A stretch of 64,000 nt of DNA from Camelus bactrianus (lineage: Eukaryota; Chordata; Mammalia; Artiodactyla; Camelidae): the NCBI RefSeq assembly GCF_048773025.1, contig NW_027413960.1:65945-129944 (forward strand), written 5' to 3'. A program made the position numbers and the translations under genes. This document shows positions 33,001 to 48,200 of the stretch, one piece after another. Under the pieces are notes generated by a model, which ran no database searches, was not told the DNA's origin, and was given only the letters and a program-made list of their open reading frames with translations. Within the stretch, counting starts at the first letter, position 1, and each line of letters starts with the position of its first letter.

Positions 33001-35096
33001 TATGTGGAGTAGAGTCAGTGTGTCCGAACGTGCGTTTGTGTGTACGTGCAAGCGTTCGTTTTAATAATAGTAGAATTTGTCCTTTTGAAGTCTGAAGTAG
33101 TAAAAATTGTATGGTGTCCCTCACTGAATAATAGAAAATGAAAATAATCTTCAATCACCAGTAATGTAGTCCCCAAAGATTGTGACTTTTTCCCCCATAT
33201 TGATTACGTCTTCATTTTACTGATGAGGAAACTAGCTTCGAGATGTTAACTGACTCAACCAAGAGCATGGAGCTCGCGAGCCCAGGGCCGGGACGCAGTC
33301 CAAGCGGCGTGGCTCCAGAGGCCTGGAGCCCTGCTCACGACCGCGCCTGGCCTCATGCCCGGGGGAACAGATTCTGATGGGCTGGTGACAGCGTGCAGGC
33401 TGCCAAAGCAGCGGACTCTGCATGTCGGGTGGAGACTACCAGACAGCAGACGAGGGTAAAGGGCTGCTCAGAAATCAGATAGGTTCCTAGATCTTCGTTG
33501 AGTCAGGAGGCTCACTGCTCATCCTCGATTCCTTCGCTGGTGACTAAAAGGGACCGAGGCCCTGGAGAGCGCTTCTGGGAGCTGCCTGCCGAAACCTGCA
33601 ACGGGACTGCTCAGGACCGGCTCTGCAGCAGGAGAAGTGGGAGGCAATGTCGCCGCCTGGTGGACATCCTGCGTATTGGCAGTAGGAGGCATAGCACCCT
33701 TGGTATGGGGGAGGCAGGACGAGGTCCTAGGGGATGATGGTTTTCACGTGTCTTAAATATCATTGCTTCATATATTTTATCCAACTTGGGGTTGATTCTA
33801 GGATGGTAAACATGGTCTTCGTTACTCCTTCATAGATGGATTGATGAATTCTTCTTGAGGTTAATTTTCTATTCAATGATTTGGAAGCTATATTGCCTTC
33901 TAATGAAAATTCTCTCTAAATGTTTATAAATCATCTCTAAGTTCATAATTCTAAATGTAATTGGACCAGTATTGCTAGAACAGTCTCAAAAATGAAATCA
34001 TCTATTAGATCTTGTTTCTCAATCATGATACATTTCACATAATTTACCTCTCTGCTCTTCCCAGTTGTGCGTGTGAGTGCGCGCCCGAGCTACACTTACT
34101 ACTTTTTAGACAGTTGCTTGAAGTTTGTTACTTTCACAATGAAAATATAGGTATAAACATCTTGGAATTCATTGCTCACTACCACTTCTTAATCCCATGT
34201 CTTTCCCATTTTTGAGTTATTTACTTGTTTCCCAATCAAATGGACACATGATTGGTGAATTTTTTCGAGCGGTCGACTTGGAACCCTTCCCTGTCTATAC
34301 GCAGCTTTATGTTCTTGCCATAACTCGGCTTCATTGAGAAGCATGTTCTTACCGTTTGTCATCCGGCCTTCCGCTTTGAACCACGAAACCATCACCGCAC
34401 TCTTACTCTCCATGCTTATTCCTGAAAAAGTGGGCTCTCTACCGGAGTAAAGATGGTTCCCGTCACAGATGTACGGCTCCCTGTCCCAAGGTCCAGAAAA
34501 GAGAAATGGAAAGATTCCTGGTTCCGATGGTTCCATTTTGTCAGCTTAGAGATCGAGTTCTCCGTGTGGCTGTGGTGGAATCTGCAATATGTTGCCTGAG
34601 ATTTCCCTTTTTCTGGCTTATTAGGGGAGCCGCATTAGCTGAGGTCGCGGCGCTCTGGCTCTTGTCAGGATCCCGGTGCTGAGGCAGCCCCTTCCCCCCA
34701 CCCCCATTCCTTGTTATTTTGATCTTGCAAACTGGGTGCCAGCTGCGTGAACCGTGCACCTGGCAGGCAGGATTGCCTTGCCCCATGCGACGTGTCCCCA
34801 GTGCCTCGGCGTCCCTCACTGCAACCAGCTAGCTCCAGGAAGGGTGCAAGCTGGCTTCCATTGCCGTCCTTCCTCCTTCCTGTCCAGGCGGGCCCTCCTT
34901 TGGCGCTAGTCGCCCCGAAACCTCTCCTGCACTGCATACAATGAAGAAATTCCTCAGCGTTTCCAGCCGCTAGAGGGCGCGCTTCTCCTCTCTTTTGTAT
35001 ACTTCAACGCTTACAGTGGCAATGTAGGAGGTGGGAAGGGCTTGGGAGTTCTCCGTATCTTGGGGCTCCCGATCCATCCGATTCAACTAACTGTGG
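30038..35096 (+). repeat. Macrosatellite copy 5
   Basis: Length 5059. One private substitution, G to A at 32995, in the TG-rich tract. Confidence 0.97.
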
Positions 35097-38000
35097 GGTG
35101 AAAATATTCGGGAAAAAACAGGAAGTTTCAGAAAGCGACACTTGAACTTGCAACACACCGGCAACTGCTTACATAGCATTCACGTTGCCTTCCATACCAC
35201 GCGTCAACTAGAGATGACTTAAAGTACACAGGAGTACACAGCGAAAGAGAATGTGGCAATCAACGTATGCATATGCTCACGTAGAACTGAAAAATTGTGC
35301 CCTACACTGGAATTCGACACAACATTGTGAAATGACTATCACTTGGAGAAAAAAAAATGTTTGTATGTAAAAAATAAAGTACACGGGAGGATGCTTGTAA
35401 TTCCATGTAAGTCCTATGTCAGTGTATAAAAAGGCGTCAGCATCCATGGATGTTGGAATCCGTGGGGAGTCGTGGAACCAGTGCCCCATGGTTACCAAGG
35501 GATGACTGGAAGCCCAGGCTCCATATCCTAGCCTGTCATGTCCCCACGTGGTCTCAATCCTGCCTGAACCACACTCCCCTGGTCACTCTCCTGCAGCCCT
35601 GCCTCCAGACTGCCCTCTTCGTCTGGAACAGCCCAAGCTCACTGCACTTCATGTCTGAACTCTAGAAATACCTATTACTTTCTGAGCACGGCTCTGCTTC
35701 AATAAGCCGGGCTGCATTGCCACTAGAGAAGGCAGGATGGAGGTTCCTTAAAAAACTAAAAATGGACTTACCTTATGATCCAGCCTTCCCACGCCTGGGG
35801 AAACGTCAGGAGAAAACTGGAATTCAAGAAGTCACATGCACTTCAATGCTCACAGCAGCCCTCTTTGTAATAGCCAGGACGTGGAACCAACCCAAACGAT
35901 CATCGCCTGGTGACTGGAGAAAGCAGTAATGGTTATTTATGCCGCGGAATACTACGCAGCCATGAAAAAGGATTAAAAGATACCATTTGCGGCAACACGG
36001 ATGGGCACAGAGCTAGTCATTCTGAGTGAAGTAAGCCAGAAGAGAGAAAAATGATACATGATACCACTTCCTTGTGGAAACAAACAAACAAATAAAAAGA
36101 CAGAAATGAACTTAATGACAAAATAGGAAGCAACCCGCAGACATAGAGAAACAAACTTATGGTTACCAGGGAGGGAAGGGGGTGGGAAGGGGTAAATCTG
36201 GGTATTGGAAAATTGCCCCTCTTGGGGAGTGATGGAAATGGTAGCTATCTTGAGTATGGTGATGGTTTTCTGGGTGTAGACATCTATGAAAATTCATCAA
36301 ATACTACATGTGAGATGTGTATGATTTACGGAACAGAAATCATACCACAATAACGGTGTTTAACAAAAAAAAGGGATGGGCTGCATTGTGTCCTATGCTT
36401 CCATGTGTCTTCAAGGAGGCCTCAAGGGGGCGGTGCTGGCCTTCCTGACAACATGATATCATGAAGCCCGAATAACCCATCGATGGGAAGAAGAAAAGAG
36501 CCACGGTCACATCTGGACCCCAAGCTTAGACATGGTGCACGGGTGACATTTATCGACAATCCAGCGAGGTTCCGGCCAGAGCTAGAGGCAGGGGCAGCAA
36601 ACCGGGAGCGGCACTATGGAGCATCGTGGTGCAGTGGCTGGACTGGGGGCCGGCAGGGTCATCCCAGGAGGAGCCTCAGGGTTTGGGATGTGGCTAACGT
36701 GCCTGCTTCGTGTCACCAGCAAGTGATGCCACCTGTGGAAATTCAGCTGCAATCCTGATTCGGGTCAGTCCTGGGTGATGCGGTAAAGGCTCCTAGCAGT
36801 GGGGTCGCCAGAAGGTCACTGAAACAAGCAACAGGCTGCTGAGTTTCCGGCCTCTGTTTATCGTGCTTGCCCTGTCTCACTGCAATTCAGTGTCACCCGG
36901 AGGAATTGGGGCGGTGTTTAGAGGCTGATGGCCTCTGGGTTCCTCATCAGCCTGGCAAGCCCCCCAGCCCTCTCCGGCCAGACCTCTGGCTAGCGCCTTC
37001 CATTGTTCTAACAAAAGCCTTCCCACCCTCGCCTGCGGTGAGCTTTTGTTTGTTTAATTGATGGGAATGTGCATACCTTCCAGCCCCCTCAGGCCCTTCC
37101 TTAGGGCTTTGACCCTTAGACACCGGCAAGGGCCCCCCACCCCCACCCACATGCTGTTCCTGGGTCCTGCACTACAGAGGGTCCCTTAGGCCCTGACGCT
37201 CCCTCTGGCCACGCCCTCCATGGGGTGGAGGCTGCAGGGCCAAGGGGACACGCCCATTGGCTCCACCCCGGGCTCTGGAATCCATGACCCGAATGCCCTG
37301 CCCCAGCAGCCCCTGAACAACTTCTGCTGTCTGCACCGGCTCTCCCCGGAGTTCAGCTTCCCAGGGCTCACAGAGAGGCCAACGGGCAGCTGTTGGCATG
37401 GAGGGTATGGACAGAGCCCGGATGTGAGGTCCGAGTGTCCCCCTGTGTACATCCAAGTCCACTTGGGGCATGGGATGGACCCAGCATTGGGAAGAAAAGG
37501 GTCAGACTAGTGGTGTGAGACTGGGAAACGGCTCTCCCCACACTGTCACTTTCTTTGCGGGACTCCCCTGTGTCTGGGACTTGTAAAGTTCAGCCTGGCC
37601 TTCCCCCTTCTGATGAATGTGTATTTGTAAAGGCAGGAGTTTAGAAGCTACTGCACTTGAAATGTTTACATATATTAAGGATGGGAACTCCCAGGGATGC
37701 TCTGGCCCTGCACTTGCAAATGTCCAGAGCAGTTATGTTGGCTCTGCTGAGACTGCAAGAGGGAAAGAGCACCTCCAGAGAGGAGGGGCTCCTGCTTCAC
37801 GCCCCGAAGGCAGGAGCTTCTGAGCGGATGAAACAATGGACACTGAGACCCTCGATGGTAATTTGGTTTGGAATGACGCCAAAGGTGTGTGTGACGTGTG
37901 TGCGCGTGCGTGTGCGTGTGCGCACGCCTGCACCTGGGGACGTGTGTGGTACGTGACAGTGACTTGACGTGTGTGTGCGTGCCTGAGGACGTGTGTGGTT

Positions 38001-40155
38001 GTGTGTATATAATTAGTGTGCGTGGGGTCCATGAGTCCACGTGTGTGTGCGTGGGGATGTATGTGGAGTAGAGTCAGTGTGTCCGAACGTGCGTTTGTGT
38101 GTACGTGCAAGCGTTCGTTTTAATAATAGTAGAATTTGTCCTTTTGAAGTCTGAAGTAGTAAAAATTGTATGGTGTCCCTCACTGAATAATAGAAAATGA
38201 AAATAATCTTCAATCACCAGTAATGTAGTCCCCAAAGATTGTGACTTTTTCCCCCATATTGATTACGTCTTCATTTTACTGATGAGGAAACTAGCTTCGA
38301 GATGTTAACTGACTCAACCAAGAGCATGGAGCTCGCGAGCCCAGGGCCGGGACGCAGTCCAAGCGGCGTGGCTCCAGAGGCCTGGAGCCCTGCTCACGAC
38401 CGCGCCTGGCCTCATGCCCGGGGGAACAGATTCTGATGGGCTGGTGACAGCGTGCAGGCTGCCAAAGCAGCGGACTCTGCATGTCGGGTGGAGACTACCA
38501 GACAGCAGACGAGGGTAAAGGGCTGCTCAGAAATCAGATAGGTTCCTAGATCTTCGTTGAGTCAGGAGGCTCACTGCTCATCCTCGATTCCTTCGCTGGT
38601 GACTAAAAGGGACTGAGGCCCTGGAGAGCGCTTCTGGGAGCTGCCTGCCGAAACCTGCAACGGGACTGCTCAGGACCGGCTCTGCAGCAGGAGAAGTGGG
38701 AGGCAATGTCGCCGCCTGGTGGACATCCTGCGTATTGGCAGTAGGAGGCATAGCACCCTTGGTATGGGGGAGGCAGGACGAGGTCCTAGGGGATGATGGT
38801 TTTCACGTGTCTTAAATATCATTGCTTCATATATTTTATCCAACTTGGGGTTGATTCTAGGATGGTAAACATGGTCTTCGTTACTCCTTCATAGATGGAT
38901 TGATGAATTCTTCTTGAGGTTAATTTTCTATTCAATGATTTGGAAGCTATATTGCCTTCTAATGAAAATTCTCTCTAAATGTTTATAAATCATCTCTAAG
39001 TTCATAATTCTAAATGTAATTGGACCAGTATTGCTAGAACAGTCTCAAAAATGAAATCATCTATTAGATCTTGTTTCTCAATCATGATACATTTCACATA
39101 ATTTACCTCTCTGCTCTTCCCAGTTGTGCGTGTGAGTGCGCGCCCGAGCTACACTTACTACTTTTTAGACAGTTGCTTGAAGTTTGTTACTTTCACAATG
39201 AAAATATAGGTATAAACATCTTGGAATTCATTGCTCACTACCACTTCTTAATCCCATGTCTTTCCCATTTTTGAGTTATTTACTTGTTTCCCAATCAAAT
39301 GGACACATGATTGGTGAATTTTTTCGAGCGGTCGACTTGGAACCCTTCCCTGTCTATACGCAGCTTTATGTTCTTGCCATAACTCGGCTTCATTGAGAAG
39401 CATGTTCTTACCGTTTGTCATCCGGCCTTCCGCTTTGAACCACGAAACCATCACCGCACTCTTACTCTCCATGCTTATTCCTGAAAAAGTGGGCTCTCTA
39501 CCGGAGTAAAGATGGTTCCCGTCACAGATGTACGGCTCCCTGTCCCAAGGTCCAGAAAAGAGAAATGGAAAGATTCCTGGTTCCGATGGTTCCATTTTGT
39601 CAGCTTAGAGATCGAGTTCTCCGTGTGGCTGTGGTGGAATCTGCAATATGTTGCCTGAGATTTCCCTTTTTCTGGCTTATTAGGGGAGCCGCATTAGCTG
39701 AGGTCGCGGCGCTCTGGCTCTTGTCAGGATCCCGGTGCTGAGGCAGCCCCTTCCCCCCACCCCCATTCCTTGTTATTTTGATCTTGCAAACTGGGTGCCA
39801 GCTGCGTGAACCGTGCACCTGGCAGGCAGGATTGCCTTGCCCCATGCGACGTGTCCCCAGTGCCTCGGCGTCCCTCACTGCAACCAGCTAGCTCCAGGAA
39901 GGGTGCAAGCTGGCTTCCATTGCCGTCCTTCCTCCTTCCTGTCCAGGCGGGCCCTCCTTTGGCGCTAGTCGCCCCGAAACCTCTCCTGCACTGCATACAA
40001 TGAAGAAATTCCTCAGCGTTTCCAGCCGCTAGAGGGCGCGCTTCTCCTCTCTTTTGTATACTTCAACGCTTACAGTGGCAATGTAGGAGGTGGGAAGGGC
40101 TTGGGAGTTCTCCGTATCTTGGGGCTCCCGATCCATCCGATTCAACTAACTGTGG
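35097..40155 (+). repeat. Macrosatellite copy 6
   Basis: Length 5059. One private substitution, C to T at 38614, turning a CpG into TpG. Confidence 0.97.
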
Positions 40156-43100
40156 GGTGAAAATATTCGGGAAAAAACAGGAAGTTTCAGAAAGCGACAC
40201 TTGAACTTGCAACACACCGGCAACTGCTTACATAGCATTCACGTTGCCTTCCATACCACGCGTCAACTAGAGATGACTTAAAGTACACAGGAGTACACAG
40301 CGAAAGAGAATGTGGCAATCAACGTATGCATATGCTCACGTAGAACTGAAAAATTGTGCCCTACACTGGAATTCGACACAACATTGTGAAATGACTATCA
40401 CTTGGAGAAAAAAAAATGTTTGTATGTAAAAAATAAAGTACACGGGAGGATGCTTGTAATTCCATGTAAGTCCTATGTCAGTGTATAAAAAGGCGTCAGC
40501 ATCCATGGATGTTGGAATCCGTGGGGAGTCGTGGAACCAGTGCCCCATGGTTACCAAGGGATGACTGGAAGCCCAGGCTCCATATCCTAGCCTGTCATGT
40601 CCCCACGTGGTCTCAGTCCTGCCTGAACCACACTCCCCTGGTCACTCTCCTGCAGCCCTGCCTCCAGACTGCCCTCTTCGTCTGGAACAGCCCAAGCTCA
40701 CTGCACTTCATGTCTGAACTCTAGAAATACCTATTACTTTCTGAGCACGGCTCTGCTTCAATAAGCCGGGCTGCATTGCCACTAGAGAAGGCAGGATGGA
40801 GGTTCCTTAAAAAACTAAAAATGGACTTACCTTATGATCCAGCCTTCCCACGCCTGGGGAAACGTCAGGAGAAAACTGGAATTCAAGAAGTCACATGCAC
40901 TTCAATGCTCACAGCAGCCCTCTTTGTAATAGCCAGGACGTGGAACCAACCCAAACGATCATCGCCTGGTGACTGGAGAAAGCAGTAATGGTTATTTATG
41001 CCGCGGAATACTACGCAGCCATGAAAAAGGATTAAAAGATACCATTTGCGGCAACACGGATGGGCACAGAGCTAGTCATTCTGAGTGAAGTAAGCCAGAA
41101 GAGAGAAAAATGATACATGATACCACTTCCTTGTGGAAACAAACAAACAAATAAAAAGACAGAAATGAACTTAATGACAAAATAGGAAGCAACCCGCAGA
41201 CATAGAGAAACAAACTTATGGTTACCAGGGAGGGAAGGGGGTGGGAAGGGGTAAATCTGGGTATTGGAAAATTGCCCCTCTTGGGGAGTGATGGAAATGG
41301 TAGCTATCTTGAGTATGGTGATGGTTTTCTGGGTGTAGACATCTATGAAAATTCATCAAATACTACATGTGAGATGTGTATGATTTACGGAACAGAAATC
41401 ATACCACAATAACGGTGTTTAACAAAAAAAAGGGATGGGCTGCATTGTGTCCTATGCTTCCATGTGTCTTCAAGGAGGCCTCAAGGGGGCGGTGCTGGCC
41501 TTCCTGACAACATGATATCATGAAGCCCGAATAACCCATCGATGGGAAGAAGAAAAGAGCCACGGTCACATCTGGACCCCAAGCTTAGACATGGTGCACG
41601 GGTGACATTTATCGACAATCCAGCGAGGTTCCGGCCAGAGCTAGAGGCAGGGGCAGCAAACCGGGAGCGGCACTATGGAGCATCGTGGTGCAGTGGCTGG
41701 ACTGGGGGCCGGCAGGGTCATCCCAGGAGGAGCCTCAGGGTTTGGGATGTGGCTAACGTGCCTGCTTCGTGTCACCAGCAAGTGATGCCACCTGTGGAAA
41801 TTCAGCTGCAATCCTGATTCGGGTCAGTCCTGGGTGATGCGGTAAAGGCTCCTAGCAGTGGGGTCGCCAGAAGGTCACTGAAACAAGCAACAGGCTGCTG
41901 AGTTTCCGGCCTCTGTTTATCGTGCTTGCCCTGTCTCACTGCAATTCAGTGTCACCCGGAGGAATTGGGGCGGTGTTTAGAGGCTGATGGCCTCTGGGTT
42001 CCTCATCAGCCTGGCAAGCCCCCCAGCCCTCTCCGGCCAGACCTCTGGCTAGCGCCTTCCATTGTTCTAACAAAAGCCTTCCCACCCTCGCCTGCGGTGA
42101 GCTTTTGTTTGTTTAATTGATGGGAATGTGCATACCTTCCAGCCCCCTCAGGCCCTTCCTTAGGGCTTTGACCCTTAGACACCGGCAAGGGCCCCCCACC
42201 CCCACCCACATGCTGTTCCTGGGTCCTGCACTACAGAGGGTCCCTTAGGCCCTGACGCTCCCTCTGGCCACGCCCTCCATGGGGTGGAGGCTGCAGGGCC
42301 AAGGGGACACGCCCATTGGCTCCACCCCGGGCTCTGGAATCCATGACCCGAATGCCCTGCCCCAGCAGCCCCTGAACAACTTCTGCTGTCTGCACCGGCT
42401 CTCCCCGGAGTTCAGCTTCCCAGGGCTCACAGAGAGGCCAACGGGCAGCTGTTGGCATGGAGGGTATGGACAGAGCCCGGATGTGAGGTCCGAGTGTCCC
42501 CCTGTGTACATCCAAGTCCACTTGGGGCATGGGATGGACCCAGCATTGGGAAGAAAAGGGTCAGACTAGTGGTGTGAGACTGGGAAACGGCTCTCCCCAC
42601 ACTGTCACTTTCTTTGCGGGACTCCCCTGTGTCTGGGACTTGTAAAGTTCAGCCTGGCCTTCCCCCTTCTGATGAATGTGTATTTGTAAAGGCAGGAGTT
42701 TAGAAGCTACTGCACTTGAAATGTTTACATATATTAAGGATGGGAACTCCCAGGGATGCTCTGGCCCTGCACTTGCAAATGTCCAGAGCAGTTATGTTGG
42801 CTCTGCTGAGACTGCAAGAGGGAAAGAGCACCTCCAGAGAGGAGGGGCTCCTGCTTCACGCCCCGAAGGCAGGAGCTTCTGAGCGGATGAAACAATGGAC
42901 ACTGAGACCCTCGATGGTAATTTGGTTTGGAATGACGCCAAAGGTGTGTGTGACGTGTGTGCGCGTGCGTGTGCGTGTGCGCACGCCTGCACCTGGGGAC
43001 GTGTGTGGTACGTGACAGTGACTTGACGTGTGTGTGCGTGCCTGAGGACGTGTGTGGTTGTGTGTATATAATTAGTGTGCGTGGGGTCCATGAGTCCACG

Positions 43101-45214
43101 TGTGTGTGCGTGGGGATGTATGTGGAGTAGAGTCAGTGTGTCCGAACGTGCGTTTGTGTGTACGTGCAAGCGTTCGTTTTAATAATAGTAGAATTTGTCC
43201 TTTTGAAGTCTGAAGTAGTAAAAATTGTATGGTGTCCCTCACTGAATAATAGAAAATGAAAATAATCTTCAATCACCAGTAATGTAGTCCCCAAAGATTG
43301 TGACTTTTTCCCCCATATTGATTACGTCTTCATTTTACTGATGAGGAAACTAGCTTCGAGATGTTAACTGACTCAACCAAGAGCATGGAGCTCGCGAGCC
43401 CAGGGCCGGGACGCAGTCCAAGCGGCGTGGCTCCAGAGGCCTGGAGCCCTGCTCACGACCGCGCCTGGCCTCATGCCCGGGGGAACAGATTCTGATGGGC
43501 TGGTGACAGCGTGCAGGCTGCCAAAGCAGCGGACTCTGCATGTCGGGTGGAGACTACCAGACAGCAGACGAGGGTAAAGGGCTGCTCAGAAATCAGATAG
43601 GTTCCTAGATCTTCGTTGAGTCAGGAGGCTCACTGCTCATCCTCGATTCCTTCGCTGGTGACTAAAAGGGACCGAGGCCCTGGAGAGCGCTTCTGGGAGC
43701 TGCCTGCCGAAACCTGCAACGGGACTGCTCAGGACCGGCTCTGCAGCAGGAGAAGTGGGAGGCAATGTCGCCGCCTGGTGGACATCCTGCGTATTGGCAG
43801 TAGGAGGCATAGCACCCTTGGTATGGGGGAGGCAGGACGAGGTCCTAGGGGATGATGGTTTTCACGTGTCTTAAATATCATTGCTTCATATATTTTATCC
43901 AACTTGGGGTTGATTCTAGGATGGTAAACATGGTCTTCGTTACTCCTTCATAGATGGATTGATGAATTCTTCTTGAGGTTAATTTTCTATTCAATGATTT
44001 GGAAGCTATATTGCCTTCTAATGAAAATTCTCTCTAAATGTTTATAAATCATCTCTAAGTTCATAATTCTAAATGTAATTGGACCAGTATTGCTAGAACA
44101 GTCTCAAAAATGAAATCATCTATTAGATCTTGTTTCTCAATCATGATACATTTCACATAATTTACCTCTCTGCTCTTCCCAGTTGTGCGTGTGAGTGCGC
44201 GCCCGAGCTACACTTACTACTTTTTAGACAGTTGCTTGAAGTTTGTTACTTTCACAATGAAAATATAGGTATAAACATCTTGGAATTCATTGCTCACTAC
44301 CACTTCTTAATCCCATGTCTTTCCCATTTTTGAGTTATTTACTTGTTTCCCAATCAAATGGACACATGATTGGTGAATTTTTTCGAGCGGTCGACTTGGA
44401 ACCCTTCCCTGTCTATACGCAGCTTTATGTTCTTGCCATAACTCGGCTTCATTGAGAAGCATGTTCTTACCGTTTGTCATCCGGCCTTCCGCTTTGAACC
44501 ACGAAACCATCACCGCACTCTTACTCTCCATGCTTATTCCTGAAAAAGTGGGCTCTCTACCGGAGTAAAGATGGTTCCCGTCACAGATGTACGGCTCCCT
44601 GTCCCAAGGTCCAGAAAAGAGAAATGGAAAGATTCCTGGTTCCGATGGTTCCATTTTGTCAGCTTAGAGATCGAGTTCTCCGTGTGGCTGTGGTGGAATC
44701 TGCAATATGTTGCCTGAGATTTCCCTTTTTCTGGCTTATTAGGGGAGCCGCATTAGCTGAGGTCGCGGCGCTCTGGCTCTTGTCAGGATCCCGGTGCTGA
44801 GGCAGCCCCTTCCCCCCACCCCCATTCCTTGTTATTTTGATCTTGCAAACTGGGTGCCAGCTGCGTGAACCGTGCACCTGGCAGGCAGGATTGCCTTGCC
44901 CCATGCGACGTGTCCCCAGTGCCTCGGCGTCCCTCACTGCAACCAGCTAGCTCCAGGAAGGGTGCAAGCTGGCTTCCATTGCCGTCCTTCCTCCTTCCTG
45001 TCCAGGCGGGCCCTCCTTTGGCGCTAGTCGCCCCGAAACCTCTCCTGCACTGCATACAATGAAGAAATTCCTCAGCGTTTCCAGCCGCTAGAGGGCGCGC
45101 TTCTCCTCTCTTTTGTATACTTCAACGCTTACAGTGGCAATGTAGGAGGTGGGAAGGGCTTGGGAGTTCTCCGTATCTTGGGGCTCCCGATCCATCCGAT
45201 TCAACTAACTGTGG
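40156..45214 (+). repeat. Macrosatellite copy 7
   Basis: Length 5059. One private substitution, A to G at 40616. This is the last copy with the six-C run. Confidence 0.97.
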
Positions 45215-48200
45215 GGTGAAAATATTCGGGAAAAAACAGGAAGTTTCAGAAAGCGACACTTGAACTTGCAACACACCGGCAACTGCTTACATAGCATTCA
45301 CGTTGCCTTCCATACCACGCGTCAACTAGAGATGACTTAAAGTACACAGGAGTACACAGCGAAAGAGAATGTGGCAATCAACGTATGCATATGCTCACGT
45401 AGAACTGAAAAATTGTGCCCTACACTGGAATTCGACACAACATTGTGAAATGACTATCACTTGGAGAAAAAAAAATGTTTGTATGTAAAAAATAAAGTAC
45501 ACGGGAGGATGCTTGTAATTCCATGTAAGTCCTATGTCAGTGTATAAAAAGGCGTCAGCATCCATGGATGTTGGAATCCGTGGGGAGTCGTGGAACCAGT
45601 GCCCCATGGTTACCAAGGGATGACTGGAAGCCCAGGCTCCATATCCTAGCCTGTCATGTCCCCACGTGGTCTCAATCCTGCCTGAACCACACTCCCCTGG
45701 TCACTCTCCTGCAGCCCTGCCTCCAGACTGCCCTCTTCGTCTGGAACAGCCCAAGCTCACTGCACTTCATGTCTGAACTCTAGAAATACCTATTACTTTC
45801 TGAGCACGGCTCTGCTTCAATAAGCCGGGCTGCATTGCCACTAGAGAAGGCAGGATGGAGGTTCCTTAAAAAACTAAAAATGGACTTACCTTATGATCCA
45901 GCCTTCCCACGCCTGGGGAAACGTCAGGAGAAAACTGGAATTCAAGAAGTCACATGCACTTCAATGCTCACAGCAGCCCTCTTTGTAATAGCCAGGACGT
46001 GGAACCAACCCAAACGATCATCGCCTGGTGACTGGAGAAAGCAGTAATGGTTATTTATGCCGCGGAATACTACGCAGCCATGAAAAAGGATTAAAAGATA
46101 CCATTTGCGGCAACACGGATGGGCACAGAGCTAGTCATTCTGAGTGAAGTAAGCCAGAAGAGAGAAAAATGATACATGATACCACTTCCTTGTGGAAACA
46201 AACAAACAAATAAAAAGACAGAAATGAACTTAATGACAAAATAGGAAGCAACCCGCAGACATAGAGAAACAAACTTATGGTTACCAGGGAGGGAAGGGGG
46301 TGGGAAGGGGTAAATCTGGGTATTGGAAAATTGCCCCTCTTGGGGAGTGATGGAAATGGTAGCTATCTTGAGTATGGTGATGGTTTTCTGGGTGTAGACA
46401 TCTATGAAAATTCATCAAATACTACATGTGAGATGTGTATGATTTACGGAACAGAAATCATACCACAATAACGGTGTTTAACAAAAAAAAGGGATGGGCT
46501 GCATTGTGTCCTATGCTTCCATGTGTCTTCAAGGAGGCCTCAAGGGGGCGGTGCTGGCCTTCCTGACAACATGATATCATGAAGCCCGAATAACCCATCG
46601 ATGGGAAGAAGAAAAGAGCCACGGTCACATCTGGACCCCAAGCTTAGACATGGTGCACGGGTGACATTTATCGACAATCCAGCGAGGTTCCGGCCAGAGC
46701 TAGAGGCAGGGGCAGCAAACCGGGAGCGGCACTATGGAGCATCGTGGTGCAGTGGCTGGACTGGGGGCCGGCAGGGTCATCCCAGGAGGAGCCTCAGGGT
46801 TTGGGATGTGGCTAACGTGCCTGCTTCGTGTCACCAGCAAGTGATGCCACCTGTGGAAATTCAGCTGCAATCCTGATTCGGGTCAGTCCTGGGTGATGCG
46901 GTAAAGGCTCCTAGCAGTGGGGTCGCCAGAAGGTCACTGAAACAAGCAACAGGCTGCTGAGTTTCCGGCCTCTGTTTATCGTGCTTGCCCTGTCTCACTG
47001 CAATTCAGTGTCACCCGGAGGAATTGGGGCGGTGTTTAGAGGCTGATGGCCTCTGGGTTCCTCATCAGCCTGGCAAGCCCCCCAGCCCTCTCCGGCCAGA
47101 CCTCTGGCTAGCGCCTTCCATTGTTCTAACAAAAGCCTTCCCACCCTCGCCTGCGGTGAGCTTTTGTTTGTTTAATTGATGGGAATGTGCATACCTTCCA
47201 GCCCCCTCAGGCCCTTCCTTAGGGCTTTGACCCTTAGACACCGGCAAGGGCCCCCCCACCCCCACCCACATGCTGTTCCTGGGTCCTGCACTACAGAGGG
47301 TCCCTTAGGCCCTGACGCTCCCTCTGGCCACGCCCTCCATGGGGTGGAGGCTGCAGGGCCAAGGGGACACGCCCATTGGCTCCACCCCGGGCTCTGGAAT
47401 CCATGACCCGAATGCCCTGCCCCAGCAGCCCCTGAACAACTTCTGCTGTCTGCACCGGCTCTCCCCGGAGTTCAGCTTCCCAGGGCTCACAGAGAGGCCA
47501 ACGGGCAGCTGTTGGCATGGAGGGTATGGACAGAGCCCGGATGTGAGGTCCGAGTGTCCCCCTGTGTACATCCAAGTCCACTTGGGGCATGGGATGGACC
47601 CAGCATTGGGAAGAAAAGGGTCAGACTAGTGGTGTGAGACTGGGAAACGGCTCTCCCCACACTGTCACTTTCTTTGCGGGACTCCCCTGTGTCTGGGACT
47701 TGTAAAGTTCAGCCTGGCCTTCCCCCTTCTGATGAATGTGTATTTGTAAAGGCAGGAGTTTAGAAGCTACTGCACTTGAAATGTTTACATATATTAAGGA
47801 TGGGAACTCCCAGGGATGCTCTGGCCCTGCACTTGCAAATGTCCAGAGCAGTTATGTTGGCTCTGCTGAGACTGCAAGAGGGAAAGAGCACCTCCAGAGA
47901 GGAGGGGCTCCTGCTTCACGCCCCGAAGGCAGGAGCTTCTGAGCGGATGAAACAATGGACACTGAGACCCTCGATGGTAATTTGGTTTGGAATGACGCCA
48001 AAGGTGTGTGTGACGTGTGTGCGCGTGCGTGTGCGTGTGCGCACGCCTGCACCTGGGGACGTGTGTGGTACGTGACAGTGACTTGACGTGTGTGTGCGTG
48101 CCTGAGGACGTGTGTGGTTGTGTGTATATAATTAGTGTGCGTGGGGTCCATGAGTCCACGTGTGTGTGCGTGGGGATGTATGTGGAGTAGAGTCAGTGTG